From Phycomyces nitens (taxonomy: Eukaryota; Mucoromycota; Mucoromycetes; Mucorales; Phycomycetaceae), in contig JAHRBC010000006.1 of NCBI GenBank assembly GCA_022702545.1, positions 62,001 to 126,000 on the forward strand: DNA of 64,000 nucleotides. Direction: 5' to 3'. Positions 54,431-64,000 of this stretch are shown piece by piece. The first letter of the stretch is position 1, and each line of letters begins with the position of its first letter. The notes below the pieces were generated by a model that saw only the letters and a list, made by a program, of their open reading frames with translations, did no database searches and was not told the origin of the DNA. The translations under genes and the position numbers were made by a program.

Positions 54431-56640
54431 AGTTTTCGGATGACTATCGTGTGTAATATTTCGGAATCTACACCCGTAATGTTTTTTATTTTGAAGACAA
54501 GAATAGCAGAAAACACAATCTATGATTATTACCCACGATAGTGACTTATGATTTAGAGATACATTGTGTAATTATCCTTTGTTGGCTCTTTAAAAATATT
54601 ATGAAACTGTATAACATAATAATGAGATACTATTTTGATAAAAGTCGATAAATATATACCTCACATACCAATATTTCATACAATAACACTCTATGACCGA
54701 TATTTTAAATGTATAATTTACGCAAGCGAAGAGAATAAAGTGTTTTTCTATCACAAAAGTATCTTTGGAAAAAAATCGTAAGGTCTGGATTCCGTGAGTA
54801 ATATTTTCTGAGTACAACTTTAAAGTATAATGTTCTGAATATATCAGACCTTGTTTTATATAATTATATAAAAGGTCCCAGTCCTAACCTTAAACCTGTA
54901 TACTGAATTGATAACAGATCGCATGTGTGTATCGTCGGTTGGATACGTTTTGAAAAAGACTAAAAGCATTTGACAAACAGTTTATCTTAAAAACAGAATA
55001 TTATTTTTGACACTTTCAACTCTTGCTTTCCTTTTTTTTACAGTCTCGTCTCTTTCACCTGTTTACATCTCTTTATTTGATATACACATGAACTTGAACA
55101 TATATTCTTCATTTACTCTGATATTTTGCTCATACACATAACTACGTAAGTTCATAGCCATGAAAGTCTCTATGTGTCTTGACTATTATTGATAAAATTG
55201 TTTTTGGTAATAGGAAATGAAGCTTCAAATATCTAAGACATGAAAAGGAAACATTCACCACCGAGATCTTTTGACTGGAAGTCAAGTCTTTGATTGAGCA
55301 AAAGTCTTCAGCCCGTATTTCTCCAAGTGCAAATTATTTGCCTATCTTTATTCTCAACTCGGCACCAAGAATTGACGGTAAGCATAAATTAGAAGACATG
55401 AACCAAGACCAATTATTGTATATAATAGCTGACTTGACATTTAAACATTTGACTATTCACTGGAAAAGGATGTTTGCGCCGGTTTGAATGCGTCAGGCCT
55501 CGATTTCCGAGGAATAAGATAGGCATAAACTGTGCGGCCCACAAAAAGCATAAAGGTTATTACAATCACTACGAATGAACAGAGGTCTACAAAGAGTCCA
55601 ATACCAGAAGAGGTAAAGTATTTTTATATTAGCATATAGTTATAGTCATAGCCACCTCCAAGTAGAGGGAGATGAGATTAGAATATCGCAATTTGACAGA
55701 ATAGAATAGAATACTTGGATTAACATATAGTTGTATAATTGTCTTTACATTCGAAATAAAATAAACATTGATTTTTGACCCGCTTACTTGGTCTCCACAA
55801 TTTGCAAAATTGTGGATTAATTTGAGCCGAAAAAATGAGGGGGGAGGGGGGCAATGTCTTTTTTTTAATAATTGAAGCGTAACTTCGATTATTCAAAAAA
55901 AGTATTAAATTGTTCTTGATTTTGCAAGGCAAAATCAATTATAATACAAGTAAATAGCATCAACCATGTTTATATAGCATGTCTTTTAATACACGAGCGA
56001 AGCTCGTTATAAATAAATAAATAAAAACCTATTAAATAATATATTTGATTTGATATTTTAAAATGCTGTTTTGTTTTGTCATGACAATGTATGACCACTG
56101 GATAGACTATAATTAACAAATCTAAAACCATTACTTTCAATATAACAAAGTGGTATCATTTGCTATATATTCAACTGCACCGAATAATCGATTATTCCCA
56201 GCGTTATTAAATATGATAAATAAATGTATTATTCTGTTATGTACTGACATTCACTCATCATAAATGAATTTGAAAAGCTGGCGGCAAACGCCAAATTCGA
56301 AAGTATAAAAGAGACTGAATGTATCTGTCTTTAAATATATAAGAAATGGAGATTGAAAGTCCAACTTTACCACTGCAACTCTTAGTGTCGGCATTGCATT
56401 TTTGAGCTATTTCCAACTCCGCGGACCCGATTATTTTAGAATCCCGCTCGCGCATTTGTTTAATATTTTTTTAATTGCTTATAGCTCTTTAATAAAGTTA
56501 TTTTCAGCAAAAAGTAATGTGTGGAAGACGAGAAAATAGTGTTTCTGATTTGATTACTTGAGGTGTGTATTATTAATTTCAAGTATATAAAGCGGCGCTG
56601 TAACTGCTAACCTTTTTGCTTTTAGAGTTTTATTTTATTG
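54431..56640. other. Anonymous AT-rich intergenic DNA
   Basis: Several 60-90 codon frames lie on both strands (for example 54599-54817 minus and 55290-55487 plus) but have no supporting splice pattern, composition shift or recognisable motif. A G-run segment lies near 55838-55852. I see no gene. Confidence 0.5.
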
Positions 56641-56996
56641 TTATTGAGGTATACGGATTTGTTAGTGTGGTATACACACCATAGTTGAGTGAAATACAAA
56701 CTCCACAACCGATATCTGGTTCGTCTTTGCTATTGACCATGGCAAGTTAACATCCCAGGAGCAGTTACACACTAGGCACACATACACTTCCCACTACTAC
56801 AGTGATAACCGACTATTACACAATAGAGATTAATAGAACAAGGGAACTAGAATGATAAGTATATTAACCACCATAATATTCTTTCTTCAATAAATAACAC
56901 TCTCACAGTATTCTTATTTCCTTACAAGATACTAACAAACCATATACCTCAGTGTATATGTAAAATATATATTAATAAGGCTAGGTCACCACACCG
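56641..56996 (-). repeat. LTR-like remnant
   Basis: Its last 40 bp (GTATATGTAAAATATA ... TCACCACA) match the end of the solo LTR at 57643-57982. TTCAATAAATAAC near 56886 fits an LTR. No target duplication was found and the other boundary is uncertain. Confidence 0.4.
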
Positions 56997-57189
56997 TAGG
57001 TTGGCTAATGACACAAATTTGACTCTCGCCAAATGAAAATATACTTCTCTATATTATCATCCCTGTTTTCTTACTTTCTACTATATTAATAAAGTATCAA
57101 AATTTACTGACTTAAAGAGTGAAGTATGGTGTTTATAAATTATAGTATCAAAGATTTTTTAATATTTTGTGTGCATGTAGTCAATTTGG

Positions 57190-58548
57190 AATATAATTAC
57201 AATGTGCTGCACACACTTCAACTGGTAATTTATACCATTCTTCTTTCAAGACTTGCTTCAATTCTTTTGGGTTCTTGGGCTATGGTCTTCTGGCCCTCAC
57301 CATTCTTCCTAGGTAAGCTCAGATATTCTCAATCGGGCTGAGATCTGGGCTGTACGCAGGCCACTTCATCACCTCCATATTTGCATTCTTTTGGTACTCT
57401 TTTACTATTTTGCTTCAATGATATGGAGAATTGTCTTGCTGAAAGATAAAAATAGTCGTCGTGGTCATACTCCAAATTGTTTTTGAATGGAATTAAGGTG
57501 TTTTGGAGTATATTATTATATCCCCATTGCCCCAGGTTACCACTTATGAATTCCATTGGCCCAACACCACCAGACCAAACGTATCTCCCGACCATCACGT
57601 ATCCTCCACCACCTTGAATTATGGGACGTACACAATCTATACTGTTATAGTTCACGGGGAAAAATAATAGAGTGGTAGAAAATAGACAGTAAGAAATACT
57701 TTGAGACTGTATATAAGCTTGTCTTTATTAAGATACAAAATGTGCCGCTCTTTATATACTCTTTCAATGTGCTGTTGCACTAACTCTTTGACTTCCTTAT
57801 ATATGTGGTCTTTTACCACATTAAGATATTATATATGATAAGCTTCTGAGCTCCACGTCTGTGTTACTATTATTCTGATGCATTGCTATAATTCCTTTAT
57901 CGTACTTTATTAGCTCTCAGCTAATCTGCACTTATAGCTTTTGTATATGTAAAATATACACTGATAAGGCTGGATCACCACATATACTGTACATCTCTGA
58001 CTGAAGACGCCGGACTTGTACGTTCTTGCACATTGGGAATAGCATGAATGTCAATTTATCACTCCAAATCACCCAATCCTAGCATTCATTCACCTCTTTG
58101 GCATGGTTGGCAAAGCTAAGGCGGTTTCTACAATGCTACTCAATGAGCCATGACTTGTATACAGCTATACAAGAATTTATATGAAGAGTCTTGATAGCAG
58201 CACGCATTGTATCCTTGCAAACATATCTTCCCAGATTCACACCCATTATGCTGATCAGCATATCCACACTGGCCGCTCGATTATTTTATCTCTGCGCAAA
58301 ACACGCAAAACACGCAAATATCGCTCACTAAATATCCTTGAGGGTCCCTTGAGCCTGTGTATAACTGTCGTTCCGGTCTCTCTGTATCTTCGCACTGTAT
58401 TGTATACAGTACGGCGTGCTACATTACATCGCTTACAAATGGTTGACACTTTTTCTCCTGCTTCAAAAGCACCAGAAATCATTCCTATGACTTTAATTGG
58501 GACCTCCTTTCGCTTGGAAATATTGTTAGAAATGTTTACTGAAGACAT
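57190..58548 (-). pseudogene. Tc1/mariner transposase pseudogene split by a solo LTR
   Basis: 58548-58255 encodes the paired helix-turn-helix start (MSSVNISNN, CKRCNVARRTVYNTVRRYRE). A weak middle part (WDWVIWSDKLTF) lies near 58040-58080. After the LTR, 57640-57250 encodes GGGGYVMVGRYVWSGGVGP, then FQQDNSPYH and WPAYSPDLSPIENI, the acidic segments of the Tc1 DDE/D domain, broken by several stops (for example after SPYH and after PIENI). A terminal-repeat candidate CAGAGGGGTCGATTTCGGGA lies upstream on the minus strand and ends at 58666 next to TA. The second terminal repeat was not found. Confidence 0.85.
57643..57982 (-). repeat. Solo LTR, 340 bp, inside the Tc1 pseudogene
   Basis: TGTTATAG ... 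CACCACA on the plus strand, flanked by the 5-bp duplication TATAC (57638-57642 and 57983-57987). On the minus strand it begins TGTGGTGATCC and carries GTATATAAAGAG and TTAATAAAGAC. It interrupts the transposase frame and so post-dates it. Confidence 0.9.
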
Positions 58549-58666
58549 GGATAGAATGGAATTAAAAATAAAAGTTGTAGAAAAGAAAACAAACAGAGGT
58601 GTACATATTCTATTTAAAAAAATCTTGTGATTTCAAAGTTGTGCCATCCCGAAATCGACCCCTCTG

Positions 58667-59098
58667 TATATATCTTTTGCTGATTCTCGCTTTTATCTGT
58701 TTGCTTTTCTATACCATCTCTATTCCTTTGTACTGTCGATGCTGTGCTCTTTTATCTGCGACTGCTTACATTCAGTTTTAGATGGCAGAAATCTTTGAAT
58801 ACAATTATAAAAAGAGGGTGTAGTCTAGAAAAGTGCTGATGGGAAACAAAGAGAACAATATATATATATATATAAGATCAAATAAATAAGAGAATATATA
58901 GACTATCCCGATTTATCCATCTTGATTAACATCATGTTTTTGGGCATGGTTTTTTATGCTTTCCCATTTCCACAGAAACTGCTATATCTCCATGGATACC
59001 GGGTTGTTTTTAATGAGGTAAACGAGAGAGTGTCCATCTAAACTATGGCTATGGTGGCTACCAAGTGGATGAATTAATTCAAAGGCCAAAGTGGTTGA
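58667..59098. other. Intergenic region
   Basis: Nothing recognisable. A (TA)n run lies at about 58859-58874. Confidence 0.5.
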
Positions 59099-60267
59099 TC
59101 AATGACAATCAGGCAGTATAATTAACATCGCTTCCGAGCATCCAATCGGATCAAAGTCACACGAGCAATATAACATTAACGGGAACAGATAAATGTCATA
59201 ATATCGATATATAGTAGTGGGCACATGACAATCCATTCCGGTCTTGTCTCCAAGGAAACCCATCTGCACTTTTGAATAAAAAAAATTGGTCATACAAGCA
59301 GCTCTTTTTATTATTACTACTCCAATATCTTTAACGTATTTAATAATACGTAAAGATTAATGACCAGTTTTTAGCAAATTTACTGCAAAAGACACTCTTC
59401 AAGGTGTATAGCCCACAGCAGTACTGGTGTTATTAATTCTCGGAATGTATTTAATTAAACTAGTGTAGTACAAGCACAAATATTTATGAACCTTGGTTAT
59501 CAGGTCAATTGGCCATATAAAAAGAGATCTCGACTACATTTAAAACGACAATTTAATATATATAAAATAACCACAACAAGCTTTAAGATTAAAGACATTA
59601 CATAGACGACATGATAAAGAGAGCTCTGGTTAACGACAATGCAAACAGATTTGTGCAGCCTGTCAATACAGAGGGTAAAGAATGGTTTGAAGCAAGTCAT
59701 TATTCCACTGATATATGGTCCAGAAAGTTGCCGGAACCCATCCGCATATATTTCCAGACCATCAAATTAAGGCTGTTCAGAAATACCAATGAGAAATATT
59801 CAGAATATCAAGGTGGGTACCCGCACAAAAACCGTCAAGAAAATGCCAAAAAGTCGCTTACCTCAAAGATGTTTAAATTAGCAAAGTGCAATCATCATCT
59901 TTAAAGTGAACAAAAGAAACGGCAAGATGGTCTGTGCGCTGTAACCTTGCACAGAGCATTATGTTTTGTAACCAAAAGCTTGTCGAGTGCCTCTCTTCCC
60001 AATACAGAGGGTGGCAAAATGAATTTATGCAAAAATAAAGTTTGTGTCAAGAGGCTTGTTGTCATATGATCACTATAGAGTCTAGAATGAGGAGCATATA
60101 AAAAAAGTATAAAAAGGTCGTACTTTTTGCATCTTTTCCTTTTTCCCCTTTTCAAAAACATCATTGAACTTGGTGGCCATGTCAAATGCATTTCTGCCAA
60201 TGGGTTCTATTAAACCCATCGCATAAGAATGACAGCCTCTTTTATCCCAGTTATGTGCAGTTCGCAA
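59099..60267 (-). CDS. Possible multi-exon host gene, unidentified
   Basis: Three minus-strand blocks look like real coding sequence. 60267-60125 begins at a Met (RTAHNWDKRGCHSYAMGLIE ... VFEKGKKEKMQK) before a GTACGA donor. 60080-59950 carries LPPSVLGREALDKLLVTKHN. 59280-59099 carries MGFLGDKTGMDCHVPTTIYR ... CDFDPIGCSEAM and ends in TGA. I could not join the first two blocks in frame with canonical splice sites. The gene may therefore be a pseudogene, wrongly bounded or not a gene. No family recognised. Confidence 0.3.
59611..59904 (+). CDS. Small hypothetical protein, 97 aa
   Basis: MIKRALVNDNANRFVQPVNT ... FKLAKCNHHL, of mixed and fairly protein-like composition. A TATA-like ATATATATAAAAT lies about 50 bp upstream of the ATG. 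A GT after residue 67 (GAATATCAAGGTGGGT) could be a splice donor, so the C-terminus is uncertain. It is antisense to the gap between the blocks of the putative minus-strand gene. No homology recognised. Confidence 0.35.
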   Translation: MIKRALVNDNANRFVQPVNTEGKEWFEASHYSTDIWSRKLPEPIRIYFQTIKLRLFRNTNEKYSEYQGGYPHKNRQENAKKSLTSKMFKLAKCNHHL

Positions 60268-60289
60268 ATTATATGAAGAGTCTAGATGG

Positions 60290-61075
60290 TTGTGTCAAAG
60301 ACATTTAAAAAACGTCTTTAACCAACGGTTGATTGATCCCTACAATCAGTAATCTGATTATGAGCGTATTGTTCAAAACCAAGATGCATCCACCGAGTGA
60401 GCACAATAGCAGGGTCTTTATCCTTATTGCCATCATTTTTGATTAAGCACTTTATAGACAGTCGCCGTGGAATTAAAGAGACTTTGCATTTTCACTATAG
60501 TAAACAACTTCCAAAGCTGTTTAGACATGCGCATCTACCTGGATCACCACCTATAGCATAAATATAGCAAGAGTGCCTCCAAAGTATAGCTAGCGATTCA
60601 TTTATATACCTTTGTCAAATATAAGTGTAAGTACATAGTCATCTATACCAAGGCCGATGAATCTCAAGGCATAATCTTACAGGCAAACAACTAGACGGTA
60701 TGATGTATTTATATAAAAGAAATACTTCTACATCCTGATCAATATCATTTTGATTTCATTTATATCATGGCGCCGACTACAAGAACGCACGAACCACAAA
60801 GGAAGGTTGATATGCAGCTACTCCTACTTACAATGACAAGGTGGCGTCAGTCAAGTTCCACAGATACTATATATCACTTGTGCTATAACAAGCGCCATGA
60901 ACACACACACACATCTACAAGGTAAACGACTTAAAGGTTACAAGACATATACGAAAACACAATAAGAATATCAAACATTTATAGTCATCCTTATATTTCC
61001 ACATGGAGCGACACTATGCCATCAACGAATCACCTCAATGCAAAACAATCAACCAAAACACTGGGAACATGTCAA
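60290..61075. other. Intergenic region
   Basis: No gene seen. A short (AC)n run lies near 60901-60910. Confidence 0.5.
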
Positions 61076-61475
61076 TAGCTAGTCCCCAAGGTCAATATCA
61101 TACTTCCATTCCTATTACTTATTGCAGCTTATGGATCTAGTCTGCTTCATCGGTCATGGCCACTGTCAATGGATCCCACTCTGGATAACCGGTCTCCAAG
61201 GTCTGTATCATGCTTCGATTCCTGTTGCTTATTGCAGCTTGTGGATCTAGTCTGCTCCATCGGTCACGGCCACTGTCAATCGATCCCACTCTGGATAACC
61301 GGTCTCCAAGGTCTGTATCATGTTTCGATTCCTATTACTAATTGTAGTTTGTGGATCTAGTCTGCTTCGTCGGTCATGGTCACTCTCAATGAATTCCACT
61401 TCTGGGTGGCCGGTATGCAAGGTCAGTATCATGCTGCGATTTCTATTACTAATTGTAGTTTGTGGATCTAGTAAT
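61075..61475 (+). repeat. Minisatellite, 110-bp period, about 3.7 units
   Basis: TGGATCTAGTCTGCT recurs at about 61132, 61242 and 61352, with a shortened fourth copy at 61463. The units also share CACTCTGGATAACCGGTCTC. It gives spurious open frames on both strands. The copies are about 85-90 per cent alike by eye. Confidence 0.9.
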
Positions 61476-61499
61476 CGTATTGTAGATTGTCATTACTAC

Positions 61500-63593
61500 A
61501 TGACTCATTTTTGATTCGCAATATTTCAGGACAGTATATGGTTGCGACTTGTATACCTAACTGTGGTTTGTGGATATATTGATGGTTTTTTTTTGGTTTA
61601 AGGGTTGTATAACATAATGTTTTTGAAGCAGTTTTGTACAAAAGGTAAGTGTTATTTTATTTTATTTTTTGAGTATATATGCTTTTATCTATTGCTTTTA
61701 ATTGTTTTTCTTCTTTGTTTTTAATGCTTCTGTTGAAGATCTGCTTGTAAAAGTTTCTAGTTGATTGTCTTTTTTCGTGACTAAATGAACTATTCTTTGT
61801 ATGTGAAATTGCATGTTAATTTTAAAACTGGCCTGTTTTTCTCACCTGTATAGTATTTATGGTTTGATATAACAATTTTGTCTATTGCTTAGATGTACAA
61901 TACGTTTAATATGCTTTATTAATATTTTGTTTGATTTTCAAGTTTTTCCATGTCGCAACAGATTATGACCCATCTTTAATCTCTAGTAATATGACGATAT
62001 TTGTTAGTATTAGTACAATGCTGTGAATTTAGCAACTTTATTTCAAAGCGTGTGTTTTGACATTTTATTTTTAGGAATTCCCAATGTTTTACCTGTCGAG
62101 TCTTTTACAGATGTATCCATGTATTTTTGAAATGCATATAGTCGGTTGCTAGCCAAGTATATGTTTTTGTAAGTAAATTAGTTTTTTAAATGTATTTATA
62201 CCGGAGTAGGCCTAATCCTTTGCTCTATGCGTTTGTGTTTGTAGAGTATTTACTGTGATTATGATGATAATATTTAGGCCCTGTTTGTTGTTATGTAAGT
62301 GAATATGTGCTGTAATTGTCATTCTGTGGTTTGGAATCTATTTATAGTGGTTAGCTTGAATAATGAACACTTTTGGTAGTTTTGTGCCCGTATGACAATG
62401 GCTAGGTTTTATGCTCTTTTTACTAAACTCTGTAAATAGTGCATATTAATCTACTTTTTCTATTGTATTAATGACATTTTCTTTCTATATCTTTTAGGTT
62501 TCTCATTTTACCAACATTTTTGGTTCTAGTTATTTGCTTTAATAGGATTTTTGTAGAAATGCAAAAACTGATATTGGATGATATAGGTTGTTCACAATAT
62601 TTTATAGGAGGATAAGCAAATTTTTCAGTGTTTGTTTATCTGCACTAATAAATTCTTTAATTTTTAGTATTGTTACTATTGACTAACGAGTATAAACAGG
62701 TGGGATATGATTGAAGGTTGATACATGTTTAAGTGTATTTTTTTTTCATTGATACTGGATAGAGTAATAGACAGGGGTGTAGATTTATTAACAACTGTTC
62801 TCAGTTAACTGACCTAAGCTTGTTTTTGTATTTGAATTTGGCCATCATCGTTATGGTGCATTTAACTTTAACTATCAACTTTTTCCAAATTTGTTTCAAT
62901 TTTGTTTGATAAAACTCCGCAGGTAAAAAATAATAATGATATTTAACATCCGACACACTGGAAAATATAATTAGGACCTCTGCTATGTAACTGTTTCTTA
63001 CCAGCATATCTTTAAAACACTATGGCTTTTTTTAAAAAAAAATAAAGAAGTCGCGGAATACATTAAACAGTACCATGGCTATCCAACTCGCGTCTTGGAT
63101 TCCTTATAGCTTTATTTTTGCAAAAGTCTTTGGCTTTTGAAAAGTACGTGAAAAAGTTGATATCCAAGTCTGAATGCAGCATACCATGGAATTCTTTTTT
63201 TGTTTGCATTACTCCAAGGCATATTCAAGTTACAGTCGTTGCGATTAATGACAATCACTCTATTTTATACTAAACAAAATTCACGCTTGATACAAAATTA
63301 CTAGTTCATTATAAAAATGAAAAAATGTCTAGGAACCAAGTTGGGCCAAGGTAATCATATTTGGCTTGAAATTGAATACCTTCAAACCCCCCTCCTCCCC
63401 AACTATGATTATTTATATGTTTATATATATATATTTGAAACAGTTTCAATTTCAAACCAAGAGAAAATAATCGTAAAGACATAAACGTTTGTGTGACTTG
63501 TTTAAGTTGCCTTTAAACGATTGATCTGAATACATTATGCTGCGCTTTTGATTAATCTGAATTGAACATTTCGCTCTCTCTCTCTCTCTCTCA
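61500..63593. other. Long C-depleted AT-rich region upstream of the edge gene
   Basis: From about 61560 to 62780 the plus strand is T/G-rich with little C. No protein gene is supported. A (CT)n tract of about 18 bases lies at 63573-63592, just before the ATG of the following gene, and probably belongs to its leader. Confidence 0.5.
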
Positions 63594-64000
63594 ATGCCTG
63601 CTATGAATATAAAGTCTCCCAAGAATAATTATCAAATCGATCGCAATGGACGTCTTCCTCAGACCAATGATACCGAATTAACTAACATGCAACATCAAGA
63701 AAAGAGAACTACATCAAAAAGAGCTGCTGCTGTTGCGGCAGAAAAAAAAACTACAGCCATGTCTGAATCGAAAAGCGATTACAACCAGCAGGATGATTCT
63801 GATGATGATTTGGTCATAATTCCTCGTAGAGTCCAGCTCAAAAAGCTCTCGGTAAAACCAATAAAGTCAAAAGACATGTATGATTCCGATGAGGATAAAT
63901 CTTTTACTTCAATCACTCCAAAACGAAAGCAATCCAATATCCAAAGTAGTAGTGAGTCAGATATAGACAACGAAGCTATCCAAAGACGCAAACGCCCAAA
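63594..64000 (+). CDS. 5' part of a nuclear-type host protein gene (runs off the window)
   Basis: ATG at 63594 opens a frame with no stop to the window end (135 codons). The N-terminus is polar and low in complexity: clusters of Lys/Arg (TPKRKQ, RRKRP), acidic-Ser patches (QQDDSDDDLVIIPR, SSSESDID) and many Gln and Asn. Such segments are usual in disordered N-termini of nuclear or chromatin proteins and contain likely nuclear localisation signals and CK2-type sites. The CT-rich leader supports this start. No domain is reached, so the identity is open. Confidence 0.7.
   Translation, partial: MPAMNIKSPKNNYQIDRNGRLPQTNDTELTNMQHQEKRTTSKRAAAVAAEKKTTAMSESKSDYNQQDDSDDDLVIIPRRVQLKKLSVKPIKSKDMYDSDEDKSFTSITPKRKQSNIQSSSESDIDNEAIQRRKRP

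Noticed and set aside
55290..55487. Plus-strand frame of 65 codons as a possible small gene
   Set aside because: Isolated, no splice partners, no composition change and no recognisable content.
61169..61514. Open frames on both strands of 60-64 codons
   Set aside because: Generated by the 110-bp minisatellite. The repeat period is not a multiple of three, so no frame is maintained.

Overview
The window looks like a gene-poor, AT-rich, transposon-packed stretch of a filamentous fungal genome. Mucoromycota (a Mucorales-type fungus) is my best guess. The support is short GT-AG introns (about 55-125 nt), a tRNA gene without an encoded CCA, and co-occurring Ty3/gypsy, DIRS-type tyrosine-recombinase and CACTA-type (Plavaka/CMC-like) elements. 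Only three things look like host sequence: a tRNA-Glu(CTC) gene at 10.7 kb, a weakly supported coding region at 59-60.3 kb, and the start of a protein gene that runs off the right edge from 63594.

Layout. 1-6.1 kb: the tail of a plus-strand gypsy element and its LTR, then a full-length minus-strand gypsy element with gag, protease and pol and apparently identical 327-bp LTRs, then another LTR of the related family. 6.3-10.2 kb: a non-autonomous CACTA element with 3-bp target duplication GTT and arrays of an ACGGTAGTTATGTTACC-type motif. 10.7-19.3 kb: tRNA-Glu, then a head-to-tail series of three LTR-like units (here called alpha, beta, gamma). The first was inserted 7-10 bp upstream of the tRNA gene. 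Beta is split by a complete CACTA-type element (CMC-1, 12493-18747) and gamma is cut by a second (CMC-2, from 19265). 25.6-34.9 kb: a third, 5'-truncated element (CMC-3). It carries a tandemly amplified mini-exon region into which a complete 4175-bp DIRS element has inserted. 34.9-35.9 kb: a decayed gypsy integrase fragment and LTR start. 35.9-49.9 kb: a fourth element (CMC-4) split by a complete fifth element (CMC-5, 38518-45395) with 3-bp duplication TCA. 49.9-51.8 kb: a second LTR-like series in the order beta-alpha-gamma. 52-63.5 kb: mostly anonymous AT-rich DNA with minisatellites, strand-skewed tracts and a Tc1 pseudogene broken by a solo LTR.

How the genes work together. The five CMC elements share one plan: ORF A (a spliced DDE transposase with an N-terminal Cys/His motif), a convergent ORF B (a four-exon accessory protein whose second exon is exactly 306 nt in all five copies), and a divergent third unit, ORF C, made of very short exons of about 40-75 nt. 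In CMC-2, ORF C stays open across four predicted introns and encodes about 87 residues. CMC-5 has intact ORF A (941 aa) and ORF B (350 aa) and is the best candidate for an autonomous element. The others carry frameshifts, stops or truncations. ORF C, and its sixfold exon-pair amplification in CMC-3, is the least familiar part of the window.

All calls come from reading sequence only. No database or folding search was run.
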